NCBI RefSeq assembly: GCF_958298935.1
Contig: NC_084940.1
Span: forward strand, 19,835,146 to 19,899,145
DNA from: Phragmites australis
Lineage: Eukaryota; Streptophyta; Magnoliopsida; Poales; Poaceae
DNA length: 64,000 nt
Direction: 5' to 3'
A program made the position numbers and the translations under genes. Under the pieces are notes generated by a model that searched no databases, had not been told where the DNA came from, and saw only the letters and a list, made by a program, of their open reading frames with translations. Shown piece by piece: positions 10,869 through 21,909 of the stretch; the stretch's first letter is position 1; each line of letters begins with the position of its first letter.

Positions 10869-11426
10869 GCATACTCTATTCCACTAGATAATTGCAAAAT
10901 TTGTAAATTCCACTAGATAATTGCAAAATTTGTAAATTCGCTAGTGGCTTGCCCAACTCTTGCACTTCAGGAACTAAATGAGCATTAAACTTCTATTCGA
11001 CCGTTCAACTGGTAAAAGATGGTATAGTAAACTTAACCTTAGCAAATGGATCATCATTAACACGTAGGTTATGTTGCTGAAAATTATTACCTCTCATACC
11101 TTGACGGTTGAAGTTTAATCAGTCCCGTTGTCGTGCATCAAAGGTGTCTTGTTCTTGCATCAAAATTTCATCATCGGCAACTGACTCGTCATGTTCATGG
11201 GCTGGAACAAGAGGGTCCATACGGCCGTTGTTCAAGGGTTGAGTGACCAGCCGATCAAAGCACGTATTGAGCATTGCAATGCTATCATTGAGTTGTTGCA
11301 ATACGGTATTTGTTCCCACAAGATTCTTATCAATGTCGCCATTAGTAGCTTGTCGATGATCATCCAACAACATTGTGAGTTCTTCCTTCAAAACACACTC
11401 TTTGCATGCCATGCTTTACCTGCCAT
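10869..11426 (-). pseudogene. 5' part of gag, second copy of the element B family
   Basis: This is a minus-strand gag N-terminal fragment. ATG is at 11426 (MAGKAWHAKECVLKEEL) and the reading continues with LTMLLDDHRQ and a region equal to the gag of element B at 16150-16727. Similarity in DNA is clear across the whole piece (for example the shared aaatggatcatcattaacac at about 11043 and 16344). The capsid core is cut off at the Tekay LTR junction. A stop at about 11119 and other changes inactivate it. Confidence 0.8.
10881..10938. repeat. Perfect 29-bp tandem duplication
   Basis: The 29-base block starting ccactagataattgcaaaa occurs twice head to tail (10881-10909 and 10910-10938) with no mismatch. 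The corresponding place in element B (about 16180-16208) has one copy, so the duplication arose in this partial copy. It lies 12 bases from the junction with the Tekay LTR. Confidence 0.9.
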
Positions 11427-12213
11427 GGTTAGTAGCAAACAAGAGACAACAATAGTATCCCTATCAACTACTAGGTGGTGGAGATTGAAGTGGAATCACA
11501 CACTCTCAAGAGTCTTACCATGCTCTTGCAAGTGTTCTTACCAATCATAACAGGTGGCACAACCAGTGGTTGGTTCATGATACCTTATCGAGTGCGAGTG
11601 AGGCGGTTGCAAAGGGAGAACTATTCTAATTGAGAGAAGGTGGAGCTTGGACAGTCAATATTTAGTAGCAAGGAATGGTAAATAATGAAATCAAATTACA
11701 AAAATTGAATAAAAGTTTACGGTACTCATCACAGTTGCTGGCCCGAACGCGTTCCTAGAACTAGCTCAAGCAAGTCAAAGACTATAACAAACACAAGCGC
11801 AATGGAAAAAAATTCGCAACGCAAACCTGAATTTTTTCTCTCCTTTTTTTGGCACTCTTTGCTTCTTGCTTTCTTCTTCTTTATTTTTTCTATATTTTTT
11901 TGGAATGTGACACAAACTCAAAACTCCTCTACTACCTTTTCTAGGACCAGTGAGGTATATGGGTCAAAAAAAAATTCCGAAGAGCAAGGGTATAATGGTA
12001 ATAAAACTCCTCTATTACCTCTCTCTCCCTCTTTGAACTTTGGTTTGCTCTGTTTTGGCTAAGGAGTTGCTACTCAAACTTTTTTAGACAATGCTCGATA
12101 TGAATGGTGCATCGGGGTGTCCGAGCACATCTAGAAATAGATAGACTCCGACGTGGTGGCAAAATCGAGTGGATAGTTGAATCCGACTAGGTCGCCGAAC
12201 CCGAAAGAATGGT
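11427..12213 (-). other. Leader of the partial B-family copy
   Basis: The sequence aligns with 16728-17453 of element B, including ctagaactagctcaagcaag and an AT-rich T-tract region (11830-11900). It ends at 12213, exactly where the polyprotein end of element B begins. No LTR or primer site separates the two pieces, so part of a tandem arrangement has been deleted. Confidence 0.75.
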
Positions 12214-15200
12214 GGAAATGTTAAATGTGGGACTAACCCCAAAATCTAAAGTAGGTCGAATTTGTATGCATTGTCATTGATTCTCTCAATTTTCTTAAAT
12301 GGTCCATCAGCTCTGGACATCAATTTTGACTTTCTTAGTTCTGGAAACCTATCCTTCCTTAAATGCAACCAAACTAATTCACCAGGTTCAAATTTTATTT
12401 TCTTCCTACCTTTACTTCCAGCAATCCTATACTTTTTATTTGTTTCATGCAATTTAAGAATAAATTAAGCATGTTTCTTAGCATCTAAATTAAGTATTTC
12501 AAAAGTAGGTAAATGTAGTAAATCAATAGGAGCATGGGGATTAAATACATACATTACCTGAAACGGACTTACCTTGGTGGAGTGTATCTTCTTTAGAACT
12601 GCCCGTAATATGGTTGATAGTAATGGTTGACAACCTCTTTTTGACCATCGGTTTGGGTATGACACGTAGTAGAAAACAGCAGCTTCATCCCCAATTTATT
12701 CCAAAGTGATCTCCAAAAGTGACTCAAAAACTTTGTGTCACGATCCGAGATGATTGTATTAGGCACTCCATGTAGTCGAACAGTTTCCCTGAAAAACATA
12801 TCAGCTATGTTTGTAGCATCATCGCTCTTATGATAAGATATAAAATATGTAATTTTAGAAAATCTATCCACAACTACAAATATGCTATACCTCCCCCTTT
12901 TTGTCCTAGGCAATCCTAAAACAAAATCCATTAAAATATCCTCCCAAGGTGCACTAGGAATAGGAAGAGGCATGTAAAGAATATGTGGATTTAAACGAGA
13001 CTTAGCTTTATTGCAAGTGGTGCAATGTGACATGTAGCACTCAACATCAAATCTTATCTTTGGCCAAAAGAAATGAGTAGTCAGCACATCTTCAGTCTTC
13101 TTTTCTCCAAAATGTGCCATCAATCCTCCTCTATGCACCTCCTGCAACAACAAAAGACGAATAGAGCTAGCTAGAATGCATAGCTTGTTAGCACAATAGA
13201 GCAATCCATCATTCAGGACATGTTCATTCCATGTTTTCCCTTCTTTATGATGTTCAGGAACTTCTTTAGAATCCAAATCAGCAGCATATAATTCTTTAAT
13301 GGTCTCCAAACCAAAAATCTTATAATCAAGTTGAGATAACATAGTCTAACGCCTAGAAAGCACATCAGCTATCACATTGTCCGTTCTTTTCTTATGTTTT
13401 ATGACATATGGAAATAACTCAATAAATTCTACCCATTTAGGTTTCTTTTATTCAGTTTAGCTTGACTCCTAATATGTTTCAACGATTCATGATCAGAATA
13501 TATAACAAATTCTTTGGGCCATAGATAATGTTGCCAAGTTTCAAGCACTGACTAAAGCATACAATTCCTTATCATAGGTAGAATAACTCAGACTTGGCCC
13601 ACTTAATTTCTCGCTAAAATAAGAAACAGGTTATTACCTTCTTGAATTAGCACACCTCCAATTCCAATTCCACTAGCATCACATTCTAGTTCAAAGGTCT
13701 TCCCAAAATCAGGGAGTTGGAGCAATGGAGCATGGGTGAGCTTCTCTTTCAACAAATTGAATGCTTGTTCTTGTGCAGGTCCCCATTTAAAAACTACTGC
13801 TTTCTTTGTCAACTTGTTTAATGGAGCAGCAATGGTTTTGAAATCCCGCACAAATCGCCGATAGAAACCCGCAAGACCTTGAAAGCTTCTAACTCGTGTA
13901 ACAGTCTCAGGAGTTGACCAGTTCTTTATGGCTTTGATTTTTGTTTCATCAACCTCTATTCCCTATGGAGTAATAATATAGCCAAGAAAAGAGACTTGAT
14001 TCATGCAAAAGGTGCACCTTTTGAGGTTACCAAACAAACATGCATCTCTCAAAGCGTTAAAAATAGCACGTAAGTGATCAAAGTGTAGTTCATATGACTT
14101 GTTGTAAATCAAGATGTCATCAAAGTAAAGCACCACAAATCTCCCAATGAAAGCACGTAAAACTTCGTTCATCAATCGAATGAAAGTACTAGGTGCATTA
14201 GTTAACCCAAAAGGCATTACTAACCACTCATACAAACCAAACTTAGTTTTAAATGCAGTCTTCCATTCATCTCCAAGTTTCATTCTAATCTGGTGGTATC
14301 CACTTCGCAAGTCAATTTTAGAGAAAATTATAGAACCACTCAACTCATCAAGCATATCATCTAACCCAGGGATAGGGTGATGATATCTATAGTAGTATTA
14401 TTGATGGCTCTACAATCAACACACATACGCCAACTACTGTTTTTCTTAGGTACCAAAAGAACGGGAACAGCACAAGGGCTAAGACTTTCTCGTACATACC
14501 CGCGGTCCAAAAGGTCTTGGACTTATCATTGAATTTCCTTAGTCCCTTCCAGGTTGATCCTATATGCAGCATGGTTTGGCAAAGTTGCTCCCAGAATCAA
14601 ATCAATTTGATGTTCAATCCCTTGAATAAGTGGTAATCCCGGGGGTACCTCAGCTGGAAATACATCCACAAACTCCTACAAAAGGTTGGCAAAAGCAAGA
14701 GACAAAGAGCTAGATATGTTCTTGAGTGAAACTAAAGAATCTTTGCATATCAAAGTATACCTTGGCAGCTTATTATCACAAATTTCAGCAAGGTCAGATT
14801 TAGTAGCAAGCACAACACACCCTTTTCGTCTAATTCCATCGTACTTAGAAGTTGTTGTTGCTTTCTCCTTTTTGGGTGGAAAAACTTTTTCTGCTACTTG
14901 CTGATTTTCAGATTCATTCTTAAAACTCTTATCTCTTGTTCACATTTCATAATTTTAGCAGGGATTAAAGGTAGAAAAGTTATTTTATTTCTTTTATACA
15001 TAAGGGTGTACTTATTATTTCTACCATGATATGTTGCATTAGTATCAAACTCCCATGGTCGTCCTAACAAAAGTGAACATGCTTGCATGGTTACTACATC
15101 GAAATCAGTACAATCATGGTATGAATCAATAGAAAAATGTACCCTAGCTGTTTGCATTACCTTCACCTTACTACTATTGTTGAACCATTAAATTTGATAA

Positions 15201-15360
15201 GGGTGAGGATGGCTTCTTGTAAGCAAGGCAAGCTTCTTGATCATATCAGAACTTACCAAGTTGTTGCAGCTTCTTCAATCAGTAATGGCTCGAACATGAT
15301 AGTCCTTGACTATGAGGAACATCTGAAACAAATTCTATCATTGTAGTTGTTCCGCCTGCT
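12214..15360 (-). pseudogene. pol of element B (protease, RT, RNase H, integrase)
   Basis: Reading leftwards: protease remnant at about 15330-15250 (SCNNLVSSDMIKKL, with the active-site region damaged), a LLGRPWEFD block at 15060, and RT from about 14580 to 13960 with YFDD intact near 14127 ([11 protein letters not shown]). RNase H is at 13851-13603 ([15 protein letters not shown]). Integrase starts near 13200, with a zinc motif around 13140-13010 and core residues in [15 protein letters not shown] and [11 protein letters not shown]. The C-terminal GPFKKIERINDNAYKF block is at 12290-12250. Frameshifts separate these blocks and the final tail is cut at 12213. It is closely similar to element C over its whole length. 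Confidence 0.85.
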
Positions 15361-15399
15361 CCATTTGAGTGCTTAACACTCGCTACACAATGAGTGTCC

Positions 15400-16727
15400 T
15401 ATAATTCTAAGTAGCAGCTGCACTCAATTCTTCTTCATTGTCGATATCTGTCTCATGTTCATCCTCATCACTTGCATGGTTAGCTGCAAGTGCATATTCA
15501 TCCTCAACATCACTAGCACTTACATACCCACCATCTTCTGTTGCAATGTACGCTCACTGACTTGGGCAATCTTTCATGACATGGCCCATTCCCTTGCATC
15601 GGTGGCATACAATCCCGGTCGATTGGCCTGTAGAATGACTGAAGAAGAGCTCTTGGCTGGACCCTGCATACTTATGGATTTACTTACCTCAGGAGCGTGT
15701 GGTAGTGTCGAAGGTACTACTGAACGCGCCCTACTCGAGAAGGGGGCAACAGATCGTGTAGCTGAATGTGGGGCTGTTTTGACTTGTTCCAGCATTGATT
15801 TTGATGTAATGAGCCTCCAAAATTGTTCATTGGCCTCTGTTGTCATCTCTGTAATTCTTTTTCTACCAGACATGCAAGTTGGAATAATCTAGGAACATTA
15901 TTGTATTCTTTGTAATCAACTATGTCCTGAATTTCATGCCTTAACCCTCCATAAAAGCATGTCATTGCAGCCTCTTCATCCTCAATAATATCACAATGCA
16001 GCATACTAATTTGTAGCTCCTAATAATATTCTTCTCAGGATATATCACCTTGGTTTAAGCCCTATAATTTCTTACGCAAATCACATTTAAAAGAGGGTGG
16101 AACAAATCTGTTACACATAGCAACCTTTAAAGCATTCCAAGTGGTAGGAGCTAATCCATCGATGCATATTCTATTCCGCCAAATAATTGCAAATTGTTTA
16201 AATTCACTAGTGGCTTGCCTAACTATAGGCACTTCAGGAACTATATGAGCATTAAACTTTTGTTCATCCATCATCTCCCAATCTAAATACTTTTCAGCAT
16301 CATAAGCACCCGCAAAAGATGGTATGGTAAACCTCACCTTAGCAAATGGATCATCATTAACACGTAGGTTACATTGCTGAAAATTATTACCTCTCATACC
16401 TTGACAATTGAAGTTTAATCGGTCCAGTTGTAGTGCATCAAAGGCATCTTGTTTTTGCCTCAAAATTTCATCATCTGCAATGGACTCCTCTTGCTCATGG
16501 TCCGCGCCACGAGAATCCACACGCCCATAGTTTGGTGGCTCATTAACCACTCGATGAAAAAGTGTATTGAGCATGGCAATACTGTCATTAAGTCATTGCA
16601 ATGTAGTGTTTGTCTCCGCAAGCTTCTTATCGATGTCGTCATTAATAGCATGTCGATGATCATCTAACAACATTGTGAGTTCTTCCCTCAAAACACACTC
16701 CTGTGCATCCGATGCTTCTCCTGTCAT
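15400..16727 (-). pseudogene. gag of element B
   Basis: The start codon at 16727 gives a coiled, charged N-terminus (LREELTMLLDDHRH) followed by the capsid region (about 16330-16070: DDPFAKVRFTIPSFAG, DAEKYLDWEMMDEQKF). A complete zinc knuckle, CHRCKGMGHVMKDC (C-x2-C-x4-H-x4-C), is at about 15605-15564. Stops near 16595, 16060 and 15846 and frame changes break it. Gag forms the virus-like particle and binds element RNA. Confidence 0.8.
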
Positions 16728-18064
16728 GGTTAGTCGAAGATAAAAAACCATGAAAGATAAATTATCCCTATCGACTACTAGGTGGTGGAGGTGGAGTCAC
16801 ACACTCTCAAGCGTCTTACCACACTCTTGCAAGTGTTCTTACCAATCACAATAGTTGGCACAACCAGTGGCTGGTTCATGATATCTTATCGGGTGCGAGT
16901 GAGGTAGTTGTAAGTGGAGAAATCATTCTGATCGAGAGAAGGTGTAGCTTGGACAGGCAATATTTAGTAGCAAGGAATAGCATTAATTGAAATCGGATTA
17001 GCAAAGCTGAATAAAAGTCCACAGTACTCATCATAGTTGCTAGCCTGAACACGTTCCTAGAACTAGCTCAAGCAAGCCGAAAACTATTACAAACACAAGC
17101 ACAATGGAACCAAATTCGCAATGCAAAATGATTCTTGTTTTTAATTCTCTCTTTTTTTTCTGCACTCTTTTCTTCTAGTTTGCTTTTTCTTTTTTTTTAC
17201 GAATGTGACACAAACTCAGAACTCTTCTACTGCCTTTTTTAAGACCAGTAGGAAATAAATTTTTTCCAGAGAGAAGGGGTATATAGGTAATAAAAAGATA
17301 CTCTCTCTCTCTTTGAACTTTGGCTACCTCTGCTTCGGCTATCGAGTGATACTCAAACTTTATCGGACAATGCTCGATATGATGAGTACGTAGGGTGTTC
17401 AAGAACAGCCAGAAAAAGATAGACTCCAACTAGGTGAACCCGAAAGGATGGTCGAAGCGACTAGTGGTCGAACCCGAGTAGATGGTTGACTCAACTAGTG
17501 GTAGAACTCGAGTAGATGGTTGAAGCAACTAGTGGTCGAACACAACTTGATGGTCGACTCGACTAGTGGTTGTACTCGAGTAGATGATTAAAGCGACTAG
17601 TGGTCGAACAAGACTTGATGGTCGACTCGACTAGTGGTCGAACTCGAGTAAATGATTAAAGCGACTAGTGGTCGAACACGACTTGATGGTCGACTCGACT
17701 AGTGGTCAAACTCGAGTAGATGGTTAAAGCGACTAGTGTTCGAACACGAGTTGATGGTCGAATCGACTAGAGACACAATCTCGACTATAGCAAACAAGGC
17801 CAAGCCGGGATACCCGATGACTATAATAGCGAAGACTCGACACTCAAAACTAGGACACGATGACCAAGACCAGCAACAAGGACACCGCGATGGACTCAAA
17901 CTCAACAACGCGAATACTAAAAACAAAATTGCGAAGGCACAAAGAGGTTTGCGCAGCAGAAAAACTAAGATCCAAATATTTTTGTGGCGTAATTTTCTAG
18001 ACTCTAGGTAATGGAAAATGACGAAATAAAGGGGATAACTAAGATTACCTAACAGGCAACCGAG
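16728..18064 (-). other. Leader of element B
   Basis: This is the untranslated region between primer site and gag, unusually long (about 1.3 kb) because it contains a 34-bp minisatellite (17454-17770). It also holds T-rich tracts near 17150-17200. The ORF at 17175-17429 and the two overlapping frames at 17700-18187 are not conserved in the homologous leader at 11427-12213 and look accidental. Confidence 0.6.
17454..17770 (-). repeat. 34-bp minisatellite in the leader of element B
   Basis: Nine consecutive units of exactly 34 bases plus a short tenth share the core cgactagtgg. Units alternate between two subtypes (gaagcgactag/aaagcgactag and gactcgactag), giving a 68-bp higher-order period. 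There are no indels between units. The partial copy at 11427-12213 breaks off exactly at the edge of the array. Confidence 0.95.
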
Positions 18065-18076
18065 GCTCTGATACCA
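18065..18076 (-). promoter_or_regulatory. Primer-binding site (initiator Met tRNA), element B
   Basis: gctctgatacca on + is the exact complement of TGGTATCAGAGC, a perfect 12-base match to the initiator-Met tRNA 3' end. It lies next to the LTR that begins at about 18082 and fixes the minus orientation of element B. Confidence 0.9.
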
Positions 18077-18081
18077 TATTA

Positions 18082-19003
18082 TGCACGTTTGCCCGATCTT
18101 TCGAAGGTAACATGATAAGTCGATTGGTGGAGTTTCAAAATTGATGATCCAAAGACCCTGAACAGAACAGATCGAGAACCCTCGCAACCACTACACCACT
18201 ACTCTATGGTTATCAACCGTGCCAAGACACGGTTGACCTCGCCAAAAAGGTTTTTTCTGCAAGAGAATCAAGAACACAAGCAAGAACAGGTAGATGCAAT
18301 CTGAATATTGCTAATTACCAATGAAGTACTCGAGTTGGGATTCTACAAACCGAACAAGTGGCAAAATTGTATAAAATAGAATAATCTAAGCAAAACCCAA
18401 GCCTAAACTATGACGGCTATTGTGTATATATAGGGGGACATAAGGAGGTCAAACTAGGGTTGTGCAACCATGGATAGAGGTGTGCACAACCTGGACTCGG
18501 ACCCCGAAACGGTTACAAGACCCAACTAGGTCTAAAATAGTGGTGCAACACCTTATTTCTGTGACTTTGACTAAACTATATGGAATATTTGGTTGAGCTC
18601 ATATCCATTAGAAAGAGCTCATTGTAAGCTTTCTAGAATGTCCAAGATTACCTAAAATGGACTTCGTATGATAGAGCTATGCAGGTTTTACTAACGTGTT
18701 GTCCTGTGTCTCGACCACATCCACGACTTCGACCACGACCACAACTAGAGCTCAACCTCAAGTCTGAATATATGTGGCCTTCAAGCGGTGACATCTGGGT
18801 AAGGTTGTGGTGCTTCTCTCACATTCCTAAGCAATATAATATCACAAGAATTTAGTCGTAATCCATCCAAGGAAGCATGAACATCAAGGAACGAGTTCAC
18901 CTAGTGGTCTAATTATCATGGACATGGTTTTGTAATTGGACCTTGTATGATTTGAGGATTATTGGCGGTATTGGTCATATCTGAAGGAGCCATGGGCTCA
19001 TCA
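18082..19003 (-). repeat. 5' LTR of element B, containing a polyprotein-tail ORF remnant
   Basis: On the minus strand the LTR starts TGATGAGCCC (19003) and ends CGTGCA (18082), about 922 bp. A strong TATA box (TATATATA) lies at 18425-18432. Just after the LTR start the minus strand encodes a decayed form of the polyprotein tail (IQGPITK, VNSFLDVHASLDG, LNSCDIILLRNV). The LTR interrupts the RNase H of element E, and the bases after it (atagg) are one candidate copy of the target duplication. Confidence 0.75.
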
Positions 19004-21904
19004 ATAGGTGAGGTAGTAGTGCTGGAGCTTGCGTGAGGCCATCAGGAGTGCATACGCCATCTTCTTGAGCTCGGTGTAGCCCGTTTTGGCCCCAGCTAGG
19101 GTCTTCGAAACATAGTAGATCGCCCTCTGAATAGAATAGTCATTATTCTCCTCCTCTCACATGAGCATGACACTCACAGTGGAGGCAGCGACAAATAAGT
19201 ATAGGAGAAGCTCTTCGTCAGGGAGGGGTATTACGAGTGTCTTGGGTCGAACAAGGGAGCCCTTAAGGCTCTCCAAGGCATTCTGGCACTTCACCGTCCA
19301 ACTGAAAGGCTCAGAGCCCATCAGCATTTTGAAGAATTGAATGTTGTGCTCCGCGAACATGGCGAGGAACCAGCTGAGGACTGTGAGGTGGCCAGCTAGT
19401 TGCTAGATCACCTTCGGATCGGTGGGGAGTACCATTTCTATGATGGCACGAATTTTGCTAGGGTTAGCCTCGATGCCTCTCTTGGAGATTAGGTACCCTA
19501 GTAGCTTTGCTAGCCTTGGCACTGAAGATAAACTTTTTCGAATTGAGCCACACGCCTGCAGCCTAGAGTTTATTGAAGGTCTCTTGAAGGTCAGCAATGT
19601 GGTCAGCTTTGAGCTTGCTTTTTATGATGATGTCATCAATGTAGGTTCCACGTTGTGGCATAGCTACTGCTCTAGGATTTTGTGTACCAGGCAGTAGAAG
19701 GTGGCTTCGGAATTTTAGAGGCCAAAAAGGCATCTGAATGTAGCAGTATACTCCGAAGGGGGTATGAAGCTAGTTTTGTCTTCGTCTTCTGTGGCAATCC
19801 ACACTTGATGGTATTCAGAGTATGCATCCAATAAACTTAATAGCTAGCAATCGGCGGTGGACTCCACAAGCTGGTCAATGCGAGAGAGTCAGATCGCGGG
19901 GGTAGGCTTTGTTGAGCGTCGTGAAGTCGATGCACATGCGCCACTTATCATTAGGCTTCTTCACCTGGAAGGGTTCGATAGCCACTTAGAGTGGATGACT
20001 TCGCGGATGACCCTAGTCTTCAGTAGCTTCCGGACTTGCTCCCTCGTGGCCTCCGTCCACTTGGAGGACAGCTTGCAGAGCCCCTAGAGCATAAGCTTTT
20101 ATCTGCGAGTTGACTTAGAGGGCATGCTCGAAGATGCAGTGGTCCACCCCAGGGAGGTCCTACGGGGACCAGCGAAAACATCGATGTTGGCCCGCAGGAT
20201 GGCTAGGAGCTGTGCTTGTTGCCCCAAAGTGAGATCCGCCATGATCGGAAAAGTCTGGTCAGGCTGGCCCGTTCCCACAAGAGCATGCTTGACATCCCAG
20301 ACCGGTCGTGGCTTCGAAGTGCCATGGTGCTCGAGGCTCTCTAAAAGGGGGCCTATGAGGGGCCCTTTGGCCACACTATGGATGTGGCGACTGTCAAGCA
20401 AGTTAGGGTACCCTTATTTGATGTGCCTAGCCAAGTCTTGATCACCATGGACAGAGATCAGCCCCTGGGGACCAGGCACCTTCATGCAGAGGTAGTTGTG
20501 ATGGGGGACCACTCCAAACTTGTTTAGAGTGCCCCAGCCTTGGATGACATTGTACGCATAGGGTACATCCACAACATCGAAGGTGATCGCCTCGGTACAC
20601 ATGATAGAGCCCTTGCCAAATGTGATGGGAAGCTATATCTAGCCTAGGACATTGAGGCTAGCCCCATTGAATGCTTGGAGGAGCCTCTGAGTTAGAGAGA
20701 GCTGGCTCCACGGGAAGCAGAGTTGGTCAAAGGCATGCACGAAGAGGATAGCTCCCTCTGACGATCAACACTCTCTGGATTTTGGCGTCGGCAATGTCAA
20801 CCGTGATGACTAGGGCATCGATGTAGGGGAAGTTCACACCCATAATGTCATCGAAGGTGAAGGTCATCTAGGCTTTGGCCTATCTAGGGACACGATGGTG
20901 GACACTGGTTGCCCTAATATGGTACACCCCATGTGCGTAGTCTCACAACTGCCGCTTTAGGAGCCACCGGAGGTTCCCCCTCCGGTTATGGCTAGGACCA
21001 CTTGCCTTGTACAACTCCTCTCTTTAATGTGTGGTATCGCAGATGGCAGAGGCGGAGGGGGCAGAGCTAGCTGAGGAGGGTTCTACAAGGCCAAGTGATC
21101 CACCTAGCGGCCTGCTGCAGGACCACCACTGCTGGACCGCTTGTTTTTGTCCTTATCCTCTACAGCGTGTGCTGCTTGCCGCTCAAGGTACTCCTTTCAG
21201 AAGGTTACAAGGGTCGGACAATCCTCAGTATTGTGGCCACATCCAACTCCATGTAGAGTGCACCAGTACTCATCTTTGGGTTGTGAGCCGGGGGCACGCT
21301 ACCGCTCATGGAAGGTGCTGCATTGCCCGCGGCCTCGCCCCTTGGATCGGGGAGGGTTCGGAGCCCCTTGCATGTGGTTGTTGTTGTGGATGCCACGGCG
21401 CTAGCGATGTCAGGATCAGCACCCTCCGGAGCCCTTGGGCTCGTCAGAGCCCCTTTTTGCCATAGGAATCAGCGGGGCCCAAGAGGCCCACGCTTGCAAG
21501 GTTGGCTTCGCGGGCACAAGGGACGGGGCCACAGTAGCATCCATGGCCTCTCGACAGAGTCACTCCTCCTGTGCGTGAGCGTACTCCTCAAACTTGCACA
21601 TGAGGGCATCCACCATGTGCACCGGACACCAGCACATTCAATCAAAGAGGGGCCTGGAGCCCAAACCTTAGGTCACCACGTCAATGACTGATGGCTCCAA
21701 GGTGCCCTTTGTCTCGACCTTAGTTTGGGCGAACCTCCAAAAGTAATCCCTGAGGGTCTTACCCAGCTGTTGTTTGATGGCACATAAGCTCCTAGATGTT
21801 ACTAGCTCGATGATGGTGCCCTGGAAGTTGTTGGAGAAGGTGTCCCGGAGCTAGGTATAGGTATAAATAGCCCCCTGCTCCAACGCCCAGAACCATCGAA
21901 GGGC
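19004..21904 (-). pseudogene. Element E: gag C-terminus, protease, RT and start of RNase H (Tat-like gypsy)
   Basis: Reading leftwards: gag end at 21900-21100 (AIYTYT, DTFSNNFQGTIIELV, a zinc-knuckle-like CTLHGVGCGHNTEDC near 21240); protease-linked block at 20600-20400 (ITFDVVDVPYAYN); RT at about 20000-19400 (SKWLSNP, RIDQLVESTADC, LLDAYSEYHQVWI, KLLGYLISKRGIEANPSKIR); RNase H entry at 19110-19010 (IYYVSKTLAGAKTGYTELKK), ending at ASRKLQHYY where element B was inserted. The catalytic YxDD box is not recognisable. Stops and frame changes are frequent; this is among the most decayed elements here. Confidence 0.8.
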
Positions 21905-21909
21905 TACCC
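21905..21909. other. Target-site duplication of the solo LTR (left copy)
   Basis: The five bases taccc precede the LTR start at 21910 and recur at 25556-25560. Five-base duplications are made on integration by Ty3/gypsy integrases. Confidence 0.9.

Noticed and set aside
18205..18235. Hairpin-like caaccgtg...cacggttg in the LTR of B
   Set aside because: Eight-base arms with a short loop; could be a terminator-like structure but is expected by chance in 64 kb.
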